A DNA stretch of 64,000 bases from Mucilaginibacter sp. (GCF_028288225.1 NZ_JAQBOC010000084.1:33048-97047); one strand, 5' to 3'; shown: positions 1-9,283, counted from the first letter of the stretch. The notes: generated by a model not told the origin, from the letters alone. Numbers and translations are program-made.

Positions 1-241
1 AGGTTAGGTAATTTGTTATTGAGTTATAGACAGGAGTGGCTTAGACACTACTCCAGGGCAGCGAATTAAGTGTGAATCTTTCATTTAACATTAATCATAA
101 TGCTATTTTCTTTAACTGTTCCCGCCTCCTGTACAGTTTACCAAACAAATCTACTCTGCAAGAATATCATAAATGTTGAACAAAATTTTGGCACGATTTT
201 TTAGTGATGGTTAATACATTTAACTAAAAAAAACAAAAGCT

Positions 242-400
242 ATGAGATCACTACTTTATATCATCGCAGTCATCCTGATAATAGGATGGGCGATAGGAGT
301 ATTTGCTTATTCAGCAACCGGTTTAATTCATGCCTTACTTGTAATTGCTATAATTGCATTTCTTATTGGGATTATCAGAAATCCGACAACAACTGTCTGA
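242..400 (+). CDS. Small DUF5670/Lmo0937-type membrane protein
   Basis: A 52-residue protein that starts at ATG 242 and stops at TGA 400. It is almost entirely hydrophobic: two membrane spans (residues about 3-22 and 26-45) separated by a short AYSATG turn, with an IIRNPTTTV tail. The layout and the motif IGWAIGVFAYSATGLIHALL match the tiny Lmo0937/DUF5670 membrane proteins that are common in Bacteroidota, whose function is unknown. It stands alone and is followed by a strong hairpin terminator. Confidence 0.75.
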   Translation: MRSLLYIIAVILIIGWAIGVFAYSATGLIHALLVIAIIAFLIGIIRNPTTTV

Positions 401-442
401 TAAACTATTTAGTTATCTATATTTTAGTTGATAAAACGGGAG

Positions 443-466
443 GGCGGCCGAAAGGCCGCCTTTATC
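443..466 (+). terminator. Rho-independent terminator
   Basis: GGCGGCC (443-449) pairs perfectly with GGCCGCC (454-460) around a GAAA tetraloop, followed by TTTATC. It ends the transcript of the small membrane protein. Confidence 0.85.
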
Positions 467-573
467 ATTTCATGACTTTTTCAATTGAATCCTAACCTTA
501 TTCACCTTCCAAAACAAACAAATCCCCCAATTTTACAGTATTAGTAAAGCAATTACGGTGAGTGCCCATATCA

Positions 574-1776
574 ATGAATCTTTACGAACAAAATCCTTAC
601 TGGTTAATGAAAGATGGCATTGTTGCCTCTTACCCTTCGCTGGATAAGGATCTTGATATTGATGTAGCTATTATGGGAGCGGGCATCAGCGCGGCTCTAA
701 CGGCCTGGTACCTGCGAAACACCGGCCTGAAAGTTGCGGTGTTCGACAGGCGGCATGTAGGCATGGGCAGCACTGCGGCAAGTACAGCGTTTTTACAATA
801 TGAAATTGATACTTCTTTAACTGATCTTAGCAATTATGTGGGCGAAAAGAATGCCGTTAAAAGCTATGAACTATGTCGCAAAGCCATTTATGATATCGGC
901 GACATTTGCAAAACGCTAAAACCTAAGTTCGATTTTAATTTGGTACCAAGCCTGCAATATGCCAGCTTTAAAAATCATACCAGTAAGCTGCAGCAGGAAT
1001 ATCAACTGCGTAAAAAATATGGCTTTAAAGTTGGCTGGCTGGAAGAGGCCGACATAAAAAATACCTTTGGGTTTGAAGCGCCTGGAGCTATATTCAGCGA
1101 AGATGGTGGCGAGGTAGATGCCTACCTGCTTGCCCATGCGCTGCTAAAAGACTTCCAGGCAAAGGGTAATAAGGTTTATAATAATACCCACATCACCCAG
1201 GTAGAAAACACCAAACATGGCATTATACTGCAAACTCATAGCAGGTTAAAAATAAAAGCCAAAAAGCTGGTGATAGCCTGCGGGTACGAAAGCCTGAAGT
1301 ATGTACCTAAACAGATAGCCGAGATCCACTCCACCTATGCCATGGTTTCAGAGCCATTGGATGATAAATATTTTTGGCACCGCAATAGCCTTGTATGGGA
1401 AACGGCTACGCCTTACATGTATTTTCGTGTTGTTAGCGAAAACCGCATCCTGGTAGGCGGTCGTGACGATCCTAATCATCATCCGCATATAAAACCGTCA
1501 CTTATCAGTAAAAAAGCTGAACAATTAACAAGTTCCTTCCTCAGAAAGATGCCACACATACCTTTAAAACCTGATTTTAGTTGGGCCGGGGCATTTGCCA
1601 TTACCACGGATGGCTTGCCATATATAGGCAGTATCCCGGAAAGGCCAAACACTTATTTTGCGCTTGGCTTTGGGGGCAATGGTATAACCTTTAGTGTTAT
1701 TGCAGCGGAGATATTAAAGGATTTGATCCAGGGGAAAAAGAATGAAAATGCGGCGCTGTTTGAGTTTAACCGATAG
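574..1776 (+). CDS. FAD-dependent oxidoreductase (DAO superfamily)
   Basis: About 400 residues. The N-terminal Rossmann motif VAIMGAGISAALTAWYL and the following acidic strand end (VAVFDRR) bind FAD. The C-terminal part (SWAGAFAITTDGLPYIGSIP, then ALGFGGNGITFSV) is the typical second FAD contact of glycine/D-amino-acid oxidase-like enzymes. The family oxidises amine or amino-acid substrates; the substrate here cannot be read from sequence. Unlike many relatives it carries no C-terminal Rieske domain. The ATG at 574 was chosen as start; an in-frame GTG lies four codons upstream at 562. No signal peptide is visible, so it is probably cytoplasmic. It appears monocistronic. Confidence 0.85.
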   Translation: MNLYEQNPYWLMKDGIVASYPSLDKDLDIDVAIMGAGISAALTAWYLRNTGLKVAVFDRRHVGMGSTAASTAFLQYEIDTSLTDLSNYVGEKNAVKSYELCRKAIYDIGDICKTLKPKFDFNLVPSLQYASFKNHTSKLQQEYQLRKKYGFKVGWLEEADIKNTFGFEAPGAIFSEDGGEVDAYLLAHALLKDFQAKGNKVYNNTHITQVENTKHGIILQTHSRLKIKAKKLVIACGYESLKYVPKQIAEIHSTYAMVSEPLDDKYFWHRNSLVWETATPYMYFRVVSENRILVGGRDDPNHHPHIKPSLISKKAEQLTSSFLRKMPHIPLKPDFSWAGAFAITTDGLPYIGSIPERPNTYFALGFGGNGITFSVIAAEILKDLIQGKKNENAALFEFNR

Positions 1777-1862
1777 AACACGATTGAATTATTTTATAAG
1801 ATTTACACGATAAAGATGTTTAATAATCTGTAAATCTTTATAATTCCTTAAATCGTGTTTTG
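1777..1862 (+). repeat. Long nested inverted repeat in a 350-bp gap
   Basis: AACACGATT (1777-1785) pairs with AATCGTGTT (1851-1859), and inside it AAGATTTAC (1798-1806) pairs with GTAAATCTT (1830-1838). A run of T follows. It directly abuts the oxidoreductase stop codon, so it probably acts as a terminator, and it may be a copy of a dispersed intergenic repeat. The rest of the gap to 2073 is AT-rich with nothing recognisable. Confidence 0.55.
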
Positions 1863-2073
1863 TCAATTCCTTCACCTTATTCAAATTACTGTTAATAGGG
1901 CAGGTTTTTAACAGCTTTACAAAATAGGTAAGATTGGCTATCATCTAACTAAAAGCTTAACAAGGGCATAGGCATATTGTTATAAAATTGTTATAAAAGA
2001 AATTATAATTTGTAATCCTTCTGCAAATAATGCCATATGTTGTTGACATTGTGTAAATTTTATTCCGATTTTA

Positions 2074-2102
2074 ATTATATGTTTAAACATATAATATATT
2101 TG
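2074..2102 (+). promoter_or_regulatory. 22-bp perfect palindromic operator touching a -7 element
   Basis: Bases 2074-2095 form a perfect palindrome (half-site ATTATATGTTT followed by its exact reverse complement). It runs into TATATTTG at 2095-2102, a full match to the Bacteroidota -7 consensus TAnnTTTG. A repressor bound here would cover the promoter of the FMN reductase gene. Dyads of this kind are typical of MarR-, HxlR- or TetR-type regulators, but none is encoded next door. Confidence 0.6.
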
Positions 2103-2125
2103 TGCTTGTAATCAAAAAAAGTAAA

Positions 2126-2695
2126 ATGTACAAGCTTAAAATAATATCGTCAACTGTAAGGCCCGGACGTAAAGGGCCGATTGTTGCAAAATGGATAACA
2201 GAAACAGCACAAAATCATGGCTTTGAAGTTGAACTGCTTGACCTTGGTGAAATTAATCTGCCGTTGATGAACGAGGCTGTTCACCCAATTATGCGTCAGT
2301 ATGAACATGACCATAGTAAGCAATGGAGCGCAAAAATTGAAGAAGCCGATGCTTTTATTTTTGTTACTGCAGAGTATGATTACAGTTACCCGGCATCATT
2401 AAAAAATGCTTTGGAATACCTTGTACATGAGTGGGCATACAAGCCTGCCGGAATTGTTAGCTACAGTGCAGGACCATTTGCCGGTGTAAGGGCAGTTATG
2501 AGCCTTAAATCTGATCTGCTTTCACTTAAAACAGTTTCACTTGGCGAAATGGTAAACATCCCGATGCTGCACCAGTTCATTAACGATGAAAACCAATTTG
2601 TGGCCGATGAAAAACTGAATACAGCAACAACACTCATGTTTAACCAGCTATTACGCTGGACAAAAGGTATGAAAGCAATAAAAGAGGATAAGTAA
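2126..2695 (+). CDS. NADPH-dependent FMN reductase family protein
   Basis: A 189-residue flavodoxin-like protein. The N-terminal IISSTVRPGRKGPIVAKWI loop binds the FMN phosphate, and TAEYDYSYPASLKNALEYL is the second signature of the NADPH-dependent FMN/quinone reductase family (ArsH/YieF/SsuE-like). It would pass electrons from NAD(P)H to FMN, quinones or other acceptors in the cytoplasm. The ATG at 2126 was chosen because the upstream in-frame GTG at 2102 lies inside the -7 promoter box, which leaves a leader of about 17 nt. The operator palindrome suggests expression is induced by a small molecule, which fits a detoxifying reductase; that link is inference. Confidence 0.85.
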   Translation: MYKLKIISSTVRPGRKGPIVAKWITETAQNHGFEVELLDLGEINLPLMNEAVHPIMRQYEHDHSKQWSAKIEEADAFIFVTAEYDYSYPASLKNALEYLVHEWAYKPAGIVSYSAGPFAGVRAVMSLKSDLLSLKTVSLGEMVNIPMLHQFINDENQFVADEKLNTATTLMFNQLLRWTKGMKAIKEDK

Positions 2696-2766
2696 GGAAA
2701 AGTCCAAAGTCCATGGTCGATAGTCCATAGTGAATGGCAGAGCGTATGTTATTGTTAAAACAAAGA

Positions 2767-2796
2767 AACCCGCCTTTTTAAGGACGGGTTCTTTAA
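2767..2796. terminator. Bidirectional terminator between convergent genes
   Basis: AACCCGCCTT (2767-2776) pairs with AAGG-A-CGGGTT (2780-2790), with one bulged A and a TTT loop. It lies between the FMN reductase gene and the convergent DUF4397 gene. Confidence 0.7.
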
Positions 2797-2820
2797 ATAA
2801 GTAAAAATTTCCTGCCTGTT

Positions 2821-3555
2821 TTAATTATAAGAAGGGTGTGCATTGATAATTAAATCGGCCGTTAATTTGGTAGCATCTGTGGCAGCAGCAAGGCCGCGGA
2901 AATAAACAGTGTATACAAAGCCGTTATTTAAGGAAACATTAGGTAAAGTAGTCAGCACGGTAGCTGTTCCGGTTTTCCTAATCTCAAGAGTATAAGATTT
3001 TCCCACAAGTGGCTTAAAAGATGAGAATCCCTTAAAAGTTTTGTTTGCCACTAATACAGCGCCGTCTTTTACAGCAAGGTCGACAGCAGGTGCATCAGGG
3101 CTTAAATTAACAAAACGCAAACTGGCATTTCCAGAAGTTGGCTGCGAAATTGAATCTGTAAGTAATAAAAGCTGCGGGGTACTTACTTTATTAACCAGGC
3201 ATAAAGAATAAGCCACGTTTTGTTTTAGTGTTGCGGTATCGCTAACAACGGTTGAGCCTGCACCGTTGTTGGTAAACGCAAATGTTCTTTTGCCTGTATA
3301 CGCTCTGAAGTAATCAATACTACTTCCAAAATTTAATGCATTTACATTTACCCTCTCGCCATTAATTAAAAAATTTAATGGCGGCTGTCCGGGAGAAGCC
3401 TGGATAACTGTTAATAATGCTACCGGCGGAGCAGGAGTGTCAGAACTGTGGTTTTTTAAGCATGACGACAACATAACGGATAGTATGCAAACAGCACTGA
3501 TCCTTACTACTAAGTTTTTTGAAATGGTTTTAAAGTTTTTCATAATCTTATTCAC
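2821..3555 (-). CDS. DUF4397 domain lipoprotein
   Basis: 244 residues with a basic N-terminus, a hydrophobic stretch and a lipobox LSSC at about residue 32, so a lipidated envelope protein. The mature part is beta-rich, with two similar halves: VIQASPGQPPLNFLINGERVN, and LRFVNLSPDAPAVDLAVKDG at about 145-170. The phrase VNLSPDAPAVDL is the hallmark of DUF4397, a beta-sandwich domain of unknown function common in Bacteroidota surface lipoproteins. An internal ATG at codon 5 is an alternative start. It is monocistronic and convergent with the FMN reductase gene. Confidence 0.8.
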   Translation of the reverse strand: MNKIMKNFKTISKNLVVRISAVCILSVMLSSCLKNHSSDTPAPPVALLTVIQASPGQPPLNFLINGERVNVNALNFGSSIDYFRAYTGKRTFAFTNNGAGSTVVSDTATLKQNVAYSLCLVNKVSTPQLLLLTDSISQPTSGNASLRFVNLSPDAPAVDLAVKDGAVLVANKTFKGFSSFKPLVGKSYTLEIRKTGTATVLTTLPNVSLNNGFVYTVYFRGLAAATDATKLTADLIINAHPSYN

Positions 3556-3773
3556 AAATAATTTATAATAGCCATTACGGACGGAAAATTGATAGCGCTA
3601 CACCAAGATTAAAAAAAATTGAATTTTATAGCTTATACTAATGCAGAGTTAATATAGTTGTTTATATTTCTGTTATTATGTTTTAAATAGAAAAATAATA
3701 TATTAAAAGTTAAAACAAGGGAGGTTGTTTTTGGTTGTTTAAGAACACAAATATCCATTTAAAAATAAATAAC

Positions 3774-4319
3774 ATGGTAACTAAAACATCAAACTCAAAA
3801 CCTGCCGGTTTAACCGGTAAAATGGAAGACTCAGAATTTCACAAATTCTTTGTTGACGAATTGAAAGATATTTACTGGGCCGAAAAACACCTGGTAAAAG
3901 CTTTACCAAAAATGCAGAAGGCAGCAACCAGCAGTGATCTTGCGGCGGCATTTCAAAAGCATACTGGCGAAACCCAAACGCACATTGAAACGCTTGAACA
4001 GGTATTTTCTTTGCTGGATGAAAAAGCAGTAGCAAAAAAATGTGATGCTATGGAAGGTCTGCTTACTGAAGCAGCCAGCATATTAGAAGATACTGAAAAA
4101 GGCACACACACACGGGATGCAGGTTTGATACTTGCCGCCCAAAAGGTTGAGCATTATGAAATAGCTGCCTATGGCTCATTACGGACTTTTGCTAAAACAA
4201 TGGGTCATACTGAAGTTGCCGATCTGCTGCAGCAAACCCTTGATAATGAAAAAGCAACTGATGTAGCTTTAACCCAGGCCGCTGAAAGTATGGTGAACGA
4301 AGCCGCAGCAGCAGAATAA
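3774..4319 (+). CDS. DUF892 family ferritin-like protein (YciE/YciF type)
   Basis: 181 residues, all helical. FFVDELKDIYWAEKHLVKALPKM opens the DUF892 four-helix bundle; the E and H residues here and in EKVEHYEIAAYGSL (about 125-140) are the expected di-metal ligands. Family members (YciE/YciF) are induced by osmotic and oxidative stress and have a ferritin-like fold; the exact chemistry is unsettled. The N-terminal 15 residues (TKTSNSKPAGLTGK) look disordered. The start is ATG 3774; an upstream TTG extension is unlikely. A terminator follows 17 bp after the stop. Confidence 0.9.
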   Translation: MVTKTSNSKPAGLTGKMEDSEFHKFFVDELKDIYWAEKHLVKALPKMQKAATSSDLAAAFQKHTGETQTHIETLEQVFSLLDEKAVAKKCDAMEGLLTEAASILEDTEKGTHTRDAGLILAAQKVEHYEIAAYGSLRTFAKTMGHTEVADLLQQTLDNEKATDVALTQAAESMVNEAAAAE

Positions 4320-4336
4320 AAAATATATTGATACAA

Positions 4337-4380
4337 AGAAGCCGCCTCATGTTAATTTATAAGGCGGCTTCTGTTTGTTT
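4337..4380 (+). terminator. Rho-independent terminator
   Basis: AGAAGCCGCCT (4337-4347) and AGGCGGCTTCT (4362-4372) form a perfect 11-bp stem followed by a T-rich stretch. It serves the DUF892 gene and may also stop the convergent M28 gene. Confidence 0.85.
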
Positions 4381-4393
4381 TGATATTTAGATC

Positions 4394-5953
4394 TTACAAC
4401 CCGTCAAATACAAATGTTCCTTTTTCCAGAGTTTTTCTCGGTAACATGTCTGTCCGGTTGCTGGCCTGGTACACAAATGATGCTACAATAATTGCAGCCT
4501 GTTTCAGATCTTCAATTTTCAGGTGATCGTAATTATCCATATTGCTGTGGTGCGTGCGAGTTTCATAATCAATAGGATCCTGTATAAATTGAAAACCCGG
4601 TATACCTGCCCAATCAAATGAAAGGTGATCTGTTGAGCCTGTATTTTTCAGTGTTACCGTACTTGCGCCAAGGTCAGCAAATGGTTTAAACCATTGCTCA
4701 AATATTGGCTTTATAGCCGTGTTATCCTGGGCAAAAATACCACGGATCTTTCCGGTTCCGTTATCAAGGTTAAAATATGCCGATACTTTGGCCTGCTCAG
4801 GTTTTAAAGCCAGGTCAGTTCCTCTGAAATGGTTTTTTACGTAACCGTATGATCCTAAAAGACCTTGCTCTTCACCGCCCCACAAAGCAATACGAATTGT
4901 GCGTTTAGGTTTTAGACCTAATGAATCAAGCAGTCTGACAGCTTCCAGCATTACTATACAACCTGCTCCGTTATCGGTAGCCCCGGTTGATGAAGCCCAT
5001 GCATCCATGTGGCCGCCAAGCATTACCAGCTGTGCTTTTAGTTTAGGATCAGTTCCCGGTATTTCGCCAACAACATTATAACCTTTTATATCAGCGTCGT
5101 TAAATTTAGCTTTCACATTTAAGTTCAGCTCAACTTTGTGATCCGATTCAATAAGCCTTTTTATCCGTTGTGCATCTTCTGATGATATAGCTACTTTTAC
5201 CATACTTTCGCTAGTATTGGTTTTATATCCCATAAGTCCCTGTACAAAAACGGTTCCGTTCCTGTTTTCAGCACCCGAAGTGATAATTGCCAAAGCACCT
5301 GATTTTTGAATTAATTGAGGAACCCTGTTAATGGTATTAAAATATTTAAGGTAACCCTCTAATACCTCCCGGCTAAGCATGTAAGTATCCTTCATATTAG
5401 CCAGCGCAGTATCTGATAAACGCTCTGCCGACGGTTTATAATCAGGCTCATAGCTTGGTGCGCTTCCAATTACCAAAACAAATTTACCTTTAAATTCGCT
5501 AGAGTGCTTAATTATATAAGCCGTATCCATGGCACTTGCCTGCGGCAGTACAACGACATCAGCATGGATCTCGCCTTTGGTATTGCCGCTCCATGGTTCA
5601 GGATATGCGGTTATTGATTGCGAGTAAGGTGCTTTTAGTGAGATGCTGAATTCTTCTATTTCCCATCCTTTACCAAAATCGCCCCATGGCTCCATGGCTG
5701 CATTTGCCATTCCCCATTTCTTCATGGTTTCAACAGCCCACATACCGGCTCTTTTATACCCTGGAGAATTGGTAAGCCTTGACCCCGAAACATCAGTAAT
5801 ATAATGTGCAATGGATGGAATGTGCGAATCTTTCATTTCGGCATTCCTTATTTTGGTAAATGCTGCTGTGTCAACAACTTCCTGTTGAGCATAAAGGCTT
5901 ACGCTGGTCAGCATCAGCGCTGCAAAAACGGGTTTAAAGTAAAAGTGCTTCAT
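4394..5953 (-). CDS. Secreted M28 family zinc peptidase
   Basis: 519 residues with a clear signal peptide (cleavage near SLYAQ-QE, residue about 22), so periplasmic or secreted. A PA-type insert lies around residues 130-250. The C-terminal peptidase domain has the two-zinc M28 ligands: GGHMDAW (H near 315), GATDNGAG, the catalytic pair in WGGEEQG, FNLDNGTG, and a final H in THHSNMD. Length and order match the M28 aminopeptidase/carboxypeptidase Q-like group. It probably trims exported peptides for nutrition. It is transcribed alone. Confidence 0.9.
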   Translation of the reverse strand: MKHFYFKPVFAALMLTSVSLYAQQEVVDTAAFTKIRNAEMKDSHIPSIAHYITDVSGSRLTNSPGYKRAGMWAVETMKKWGMANAAMEPWGDFGKGWEIEEFSISLKAPYSQSITAYPEPWSGNTKGEIHADVVVLPQASAMDTAYIIKHSSEFKGKFVLVIGSAPSYEPDYKPSAERLSDTALANMKDTYMLSREVLEGYLKYFNTINRVPQLIQKSGALAIITSGAENRNGTVFVQGLMGYKTNTSESMVKVAISSEDAQRIKRLIESDHKVELNLNVKAKFNDADIKGYNVVGEIPGTDPKLKAQLVMLGGHMDAWASSTGATDNGAGCIVMLEAVRLLDSLGLKPKRTIRIALWGGEEQGLLGSYGYVKNHFRGTDLALKPEQAKVSAYFNLDNGTGKIRGIFAQDNTAIKPIFEQWFKPFADLGASTVTLKNTGSTDHLSFDWAGIPGFQFIQDPIDYETRTHHSNMDNYDHLKIEDLKQAAIIVASFVYQASNRTDMLPRKTLEKGTFVFDGL

Positions 5954-6078
5954 TTTTGTTTTTTGATTTATCGGTCAGTTAATTATAGTTAAAACTATGA
6001 GTTTGCCTTTACAACTACAACTTTATTTAAAGCGGCTAATTTTAGAATAAGCATTCAGCTAAATGTTACAAACAGGAA

Positions 6079-6693
6079 CTATGAATTTTGATTATGCTGA
6101 AACTCGCGGATCTTTTTGTCCTGTAATTTCGAGAAAAATAAAACCATGTAAATTGCGCCAATAGTTGCAAAAAGCATGTCGGATTGTGTATCCCAAACGT
6201 CGCCTTGCGTGCCTAAAAATGAATCGCCGGATGAGCCTGAAGCAACAGAAACAAACCATTCCAAAAATTCATAGCACATGCTGATACTCATACAAACAAC
6301 TACTGTTAAAAACGGGACCCAGGTTTTCTTTTGGATGATATTTTGGCGGATATAGATCTCCCTGATTATCATTGCAGGTATAAACCCCTGGGCAAAATGG
6401 CCAAGCTTATCATAATTATTACGGCTTTGATGAAATATATCTTTTATCCAATCAAATAACGGCACCATAGCATAAGTATAATGCCCGCCTACAAATAATA
6501 TGCTGCAATGGATCAATATAAAGCAATAGGTTAGATAGGTAAACCTAAAGCGCTTAAAGGTTATCAGCAATACTATAAACCCAATCATTGCCGGGAAAAC
6601 CTCCAATATCCAGGTAAAATAATCATGTGGATTGATGGCAGAAACAACCAATCCGGTAAGGAAAAGAATGATAAGGATATAGTATTTTTTCAT
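6079..6693 (-). CDS. DUF2238 (YjdF-like) membrane protein
   Basis: 204 residues with about six membrane spans. The family signature is present: YDKLGHFAQGF in the middle and SGDSFLGTQGDVWDTQSDM near residue 165, which carry the conserved D, H and W residues of DUF2238/YjdF. It acts in the inner membrane; the function is unknown. The start at 6693 gives the natural N-terminus MKKYYILIILFLTG. Confidence 0.85.
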   Translation of the reverse strand: MKKYYILIILFLTGLVVSAINPHDYFTWILEVFPAMIGFIVLLITFKRFRFTYLTYCFILIHCSILFVGGHYTYAMVPLFDWIKDIFHQSRNNYDKLGHFAQGFIPAMIIREIYIRQNIIQKKTWVPFLTVVVCMSISMCYEFLEWFVSVASGSSGDSFLGTQGDVWDTQSDMLFATIGAIYMVLFFSKLQDKKIREFQHNQNS

Positions 6694-6735
6694 TCACTAA
6701 TATGAATATTAAAATTGACGATAGAAATTTGATTT

Positions 6736-6823
6736 TTCTCTGTACCCTTTGCGTGTCCCCCTGGGAACTCCGCGGTAAAAAACAACCACGGAGTTCGTGA
6801 AGGAGAGATGGAGACACGGAATT
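6736..6823. repeat. Imperfect inverted repeat rich in CACGGAG/CTCCGTG
   Basis: AACTCCG-c-GGT (6766-6776) pairs with ACC-a-CGGAGTT (6785-6795). The stem is extended by weakly complementary flanks (TGCGTGTCCCCC against GGAGACACGGA). It fills the gap between the DUF2238 gene and the next small gene. Similar CACGGAGACACGG-type intergenic repeats occur in many bacteria. Confidence 0.5.
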
Positions 6824-6831
6824 TTGATATT

Positions 6832-7032
6832 TTAAAACTTCAGAATCTCTGTCTGACCTGTATTTTCTGCGTTTCCTTTTTCATTTTGTTCTGTTACTGA
6901 TTCTATATCTGCAAATAATTTCCTGTCTTTACTTAATGTTGGGGCAACCCCAAATATACCTATGCCTGCTAACGCAAGCACTATAAAAAGGACTAAAGCA
7001 CAAAGCCTTATCACCTTTTTGAGCTGTTTCAT
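6832..7032 (-). CDS. Small single-span membrane protein, unknown
   Basis: 66 residues. A basic start MKQLKKVIR is followed by one hydrophobic span (about 10-30, ALVLFIVLALAGIGIFGVAP) and a charged 35-residue tail. No family is recognised. It sits on the same strand as its neighbours, which makes it a plausible small gene, but there is no motif to confirm it. Confidence 0.45.
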   Translation of the reverse strand: MKQLKKVIRLCALVLFIVLALAGIGIFGVAPTLSKDRKLFADIESVTEQNEKGNAENTGQTEILKF

Positions 7033-7124
7033 ATGCTTGTTTTTAAAAATAACTGATGGTGCTGAATGTTCTTCAGCAGCTTAATAAATGGACTTTACCG
7101 CTAAGGCGGTTAAAAAGATGGGGA

Positions 7125-7523
7125 TTACACTAAAGTGAAGGCAGGATCATCGCTTGTGTTTTGTGGAATGGTTTTATGCTGATAAAAAAAGCAGGTTTGC
7201 AGATTTCTAATATTACTGATGCAACGACTGGCTATTTGTATTTTTACCTGCCTGCTATGCAGCTCACTTAAATCAATGACTGATGTAACGAAAAATGAGA
7301 ATGTGTTTACCCCGTTCTGAGTATGCCTTAAAGCCCTTTTATAAGTAATGCTTTTTACAACCCGGTTTTGGTTGATTTGCACCAATGTAGTTTGCAGGGC
7401 ATTGGGCTTCTGTTGGGTTTGAACAACTAATCCCGAAAAAGTAAAAAAACTCAGTAGCAAAACAACGGCAAGCAACCATTTTGAAAATGGGTTTTGATAA
7501 ATATATGTCCGGGTATTATTCAT
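7125..7523 (-). CDS. Hypothetical protein with an N-terminal membrane anchor
   Basis: 132 residues. One hydrophobic segment (about 15-35) follows a short cytoplasmic head, and the rest is polar with two cysteines near the C-terminus. No family is recognised. It lies divergent from the MFS gene at 7681, with 157 bp between the starts. Confidence 0.4.
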   Translation of the reverse strand: MNNTRTYIYQNPFSKWLLAVVLLLSFFTFSGLVVQTQQKPNALQTTLVQINQNRVVKSITYKRALRHTQNGVNTFSFFVTSVIDLSELHSRQVKIQIASRCISNIRNLQTCFFYQHKTIPQNTSDDPAFTLV

Positions 7524-7680
7524 TCCAGCATAAAAGTACGAAGAATTAAATACGGTAAGAAATAATATAAAAGCTTATGCCTGATTATGGCTGCTTCCAG
7601 ACTGGTTTTGTCATATTTTCCACCCTGTATTGGCATTCTTTCACCGTATATATCTAATTTACAGGTGATATTTTTGATAG

Positions 7681-9204
7681 ATGCAAAAAGATGAATCATT
7701 GGCCGGAACTAAAGAATGGATGGCCCTTGCTGTGCTGGCTTTGCCCACTCTACTGGTGTCAATGGATACAACTGTGGTATATCTTGCCATTCCCTCCATC
7801 AGCTCGGCACTTAAACCTACCAGCTCGCAGCAGTTGTGGATCACCGACATTTATGGGTTCATCGAGGCTGGTTTACTAATCACCCTTGGATCTTTAGGCG
7901 ACAGAATTGGCCGCCGCAAGCTGTTACTGATGGGGGCTGTAGCATTTGCTTTTGCATCAGCACTTGCGGCTTTTGCTAAGGACGCCAATCTGCTGATTGC
8001 TGCAAGAGCATTGTTAGGCATGGCAGGCGCAACCTTGCTTCCATCTACACTGTCTATGGTTCGCAATATGTTTCATAATGAGGCGCAGCGCGCATTTGCC
8101 ATAGGGCTGTGGACAACCTGCTTTTCTACAGGTACAATGCTGGGCCCATTAGTTGGCGGGTTTTTATTAGGTCATTTTTGGTGGGGATCAGTGTTTTTGA
8201 TGGGCGTGCCGGTTATGCTGTTGTTTTTAATACTGGGACCGTTATTGCTCCCTGAATTTAAGGATCCGGGGGGTGCAAAATTCGATCTTACAAGTGTTTT
8301 TTTACTGATAGCTTCTATTCTTCCTGTTACTTACGGAATAAAACAAATTGCCGAGCAAGGTATTGAACTGATATTTATGCTGCCCATTTTAGCCGGCGTT
8401 CTCTTCAGCATTGCCTTTTTACGAAGACAGCGAAGATTAACAGACCCGCTGATAAATTTAAGTCTTTTTAAAATCCCGCCTTTCAGGATAGCACTGGTTA
8501 CTTTGCCGGTATCACTTTTTATGTGGGCGGGGATCTTCCTTTTTGTAAGCCAGTATCTGCAGTTGATACTGAATATGGATCCATTCACAGCGGGGTTATG
8601 GACCTTGCCCGCTGCAGTGGCCAGTACTATCAGCTGCGCATCTACACATGAATTAACAAAAGTTTGTCCTAAACCGGCACTTGTCATTATCGGATTAGTA
8701 ACTATGGCGATAAGCCTTGTTGTACTTACGCAGATAAGTGGCACTTTGCCTGTCCTGATTATTGCCACCATTTTGCTATCGTTAGGCTGTGGTTTGGTTG
8801 TTACCCTTAGTACCAATATGGTTATGACGGCTGCACCACCCGAACGAGCCGGGGCAGCGGCAGGGATCTCAGAAACAAGTACTGCGCTGGGCGCATCATT
8901 CGGGATTGCACTGCTGGGCAGTATTGGTGTAGCTGTATACCGGTATCACCTGGCGGAATTAAAGGTTTACGGAATTCCGCAAACTGCAATTCATATCGCT
9001 CAAAATACTTTTGGAGCAGCAGTGCAGGCAGCCAAACAACTTAACGGTGAGCCAGGGCAAAAACTTATTAGCCTTACTAAAACTGCATTTTTACAATCGT
9101 TCCAGGTTACTGCAGGGGCGGCGGCAGTTGTAATGTTTATAATTGCTATTGTGGTTGGTGTAATGTTTCGGCAGTATGATAAACAGCAGCAAAGTAATCT
9201 TTAA
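7681..9204 (+). CDS. MFS multidrug transporter, DHA2 (14-span) type
   Basis: 507 residues with about 14 membrane segments. Motif C and motif A of the drug:H+ antiporters are visible: SMDTTVVYLAIPSI in span 1, then GSLGDRIGRRKLLLMG after span 2, and an antiporter GPLVGGFLLGHFWW region near residue 155. This arrangement is that of QacA/SmvA-like DHA2 exporters, which pump cationic or amphiphilic drugs out in exchange for protons. A TATTTTTG element at 7669-7676 ends only 5 bp before the ATG, so either the mRNA has almost no leader or this match is coincidental. Confidence 0.88.
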   Translation: MQKDESLAGTKEWMALAVLALPTLLVSMDTTVVYLAIPSISSALKPTSSQQLWITDIYGFIEAGLLITLGSLGDRIGRRKLLLMGAVAFAFASALAAFAKDANLLIAARALLGMAGATLLPSTLSMVRNMFHNEAQRAFAIGLWTTCFSTGTMLGPLVGGFLLGHFWWGSVFLMGVPVMLLFLILGPLLLPEFKDPGGAKFDLTSVFLLIASILPVTYGIKQIAEQGIELIFMLPILAGVLFSIAFLRRQRRLTDPLINLSLFKIPPFRIALVTLPVSLFMWAGIFLFVSQYLQLILNMDPFTAGLWTLPAAVASTISCASTHELTKVCPKPALVIIGLVTMAISLVVLTQISGTLPVLIIATILLSLGCGLVVTLSTNMVMTAAPPERAGAAAGISETSTALGASFGIALLGSIGVAVYRYHLAELKVYGIPQTAIHIAQNTFGAAVQAAKQLNGEPGQKLISLTKTAFLQSFQVTAGAAAVVMFIIAIVVGVMFRQYDKQQQSNL

Positions 9205-9283
9205 GCATAATTACAGCGGCTATTCTTGTTAACGGCTTCATTTGATTCTTTGTTGAACATATCTATTGTCTATATAAAAAATA

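Noticed and set aside
3735..3773. Upstream TTG extension of the DUF892 gene
   Set aside because: The following ATG at 3774 gives the natural start; the extension is AT-rich with no conserved text.
6832..7523. A defined operon function for the two small unknown genes
   Set aside because: No motif or conserved context supports any role; they were kept only as low-confidence genes.
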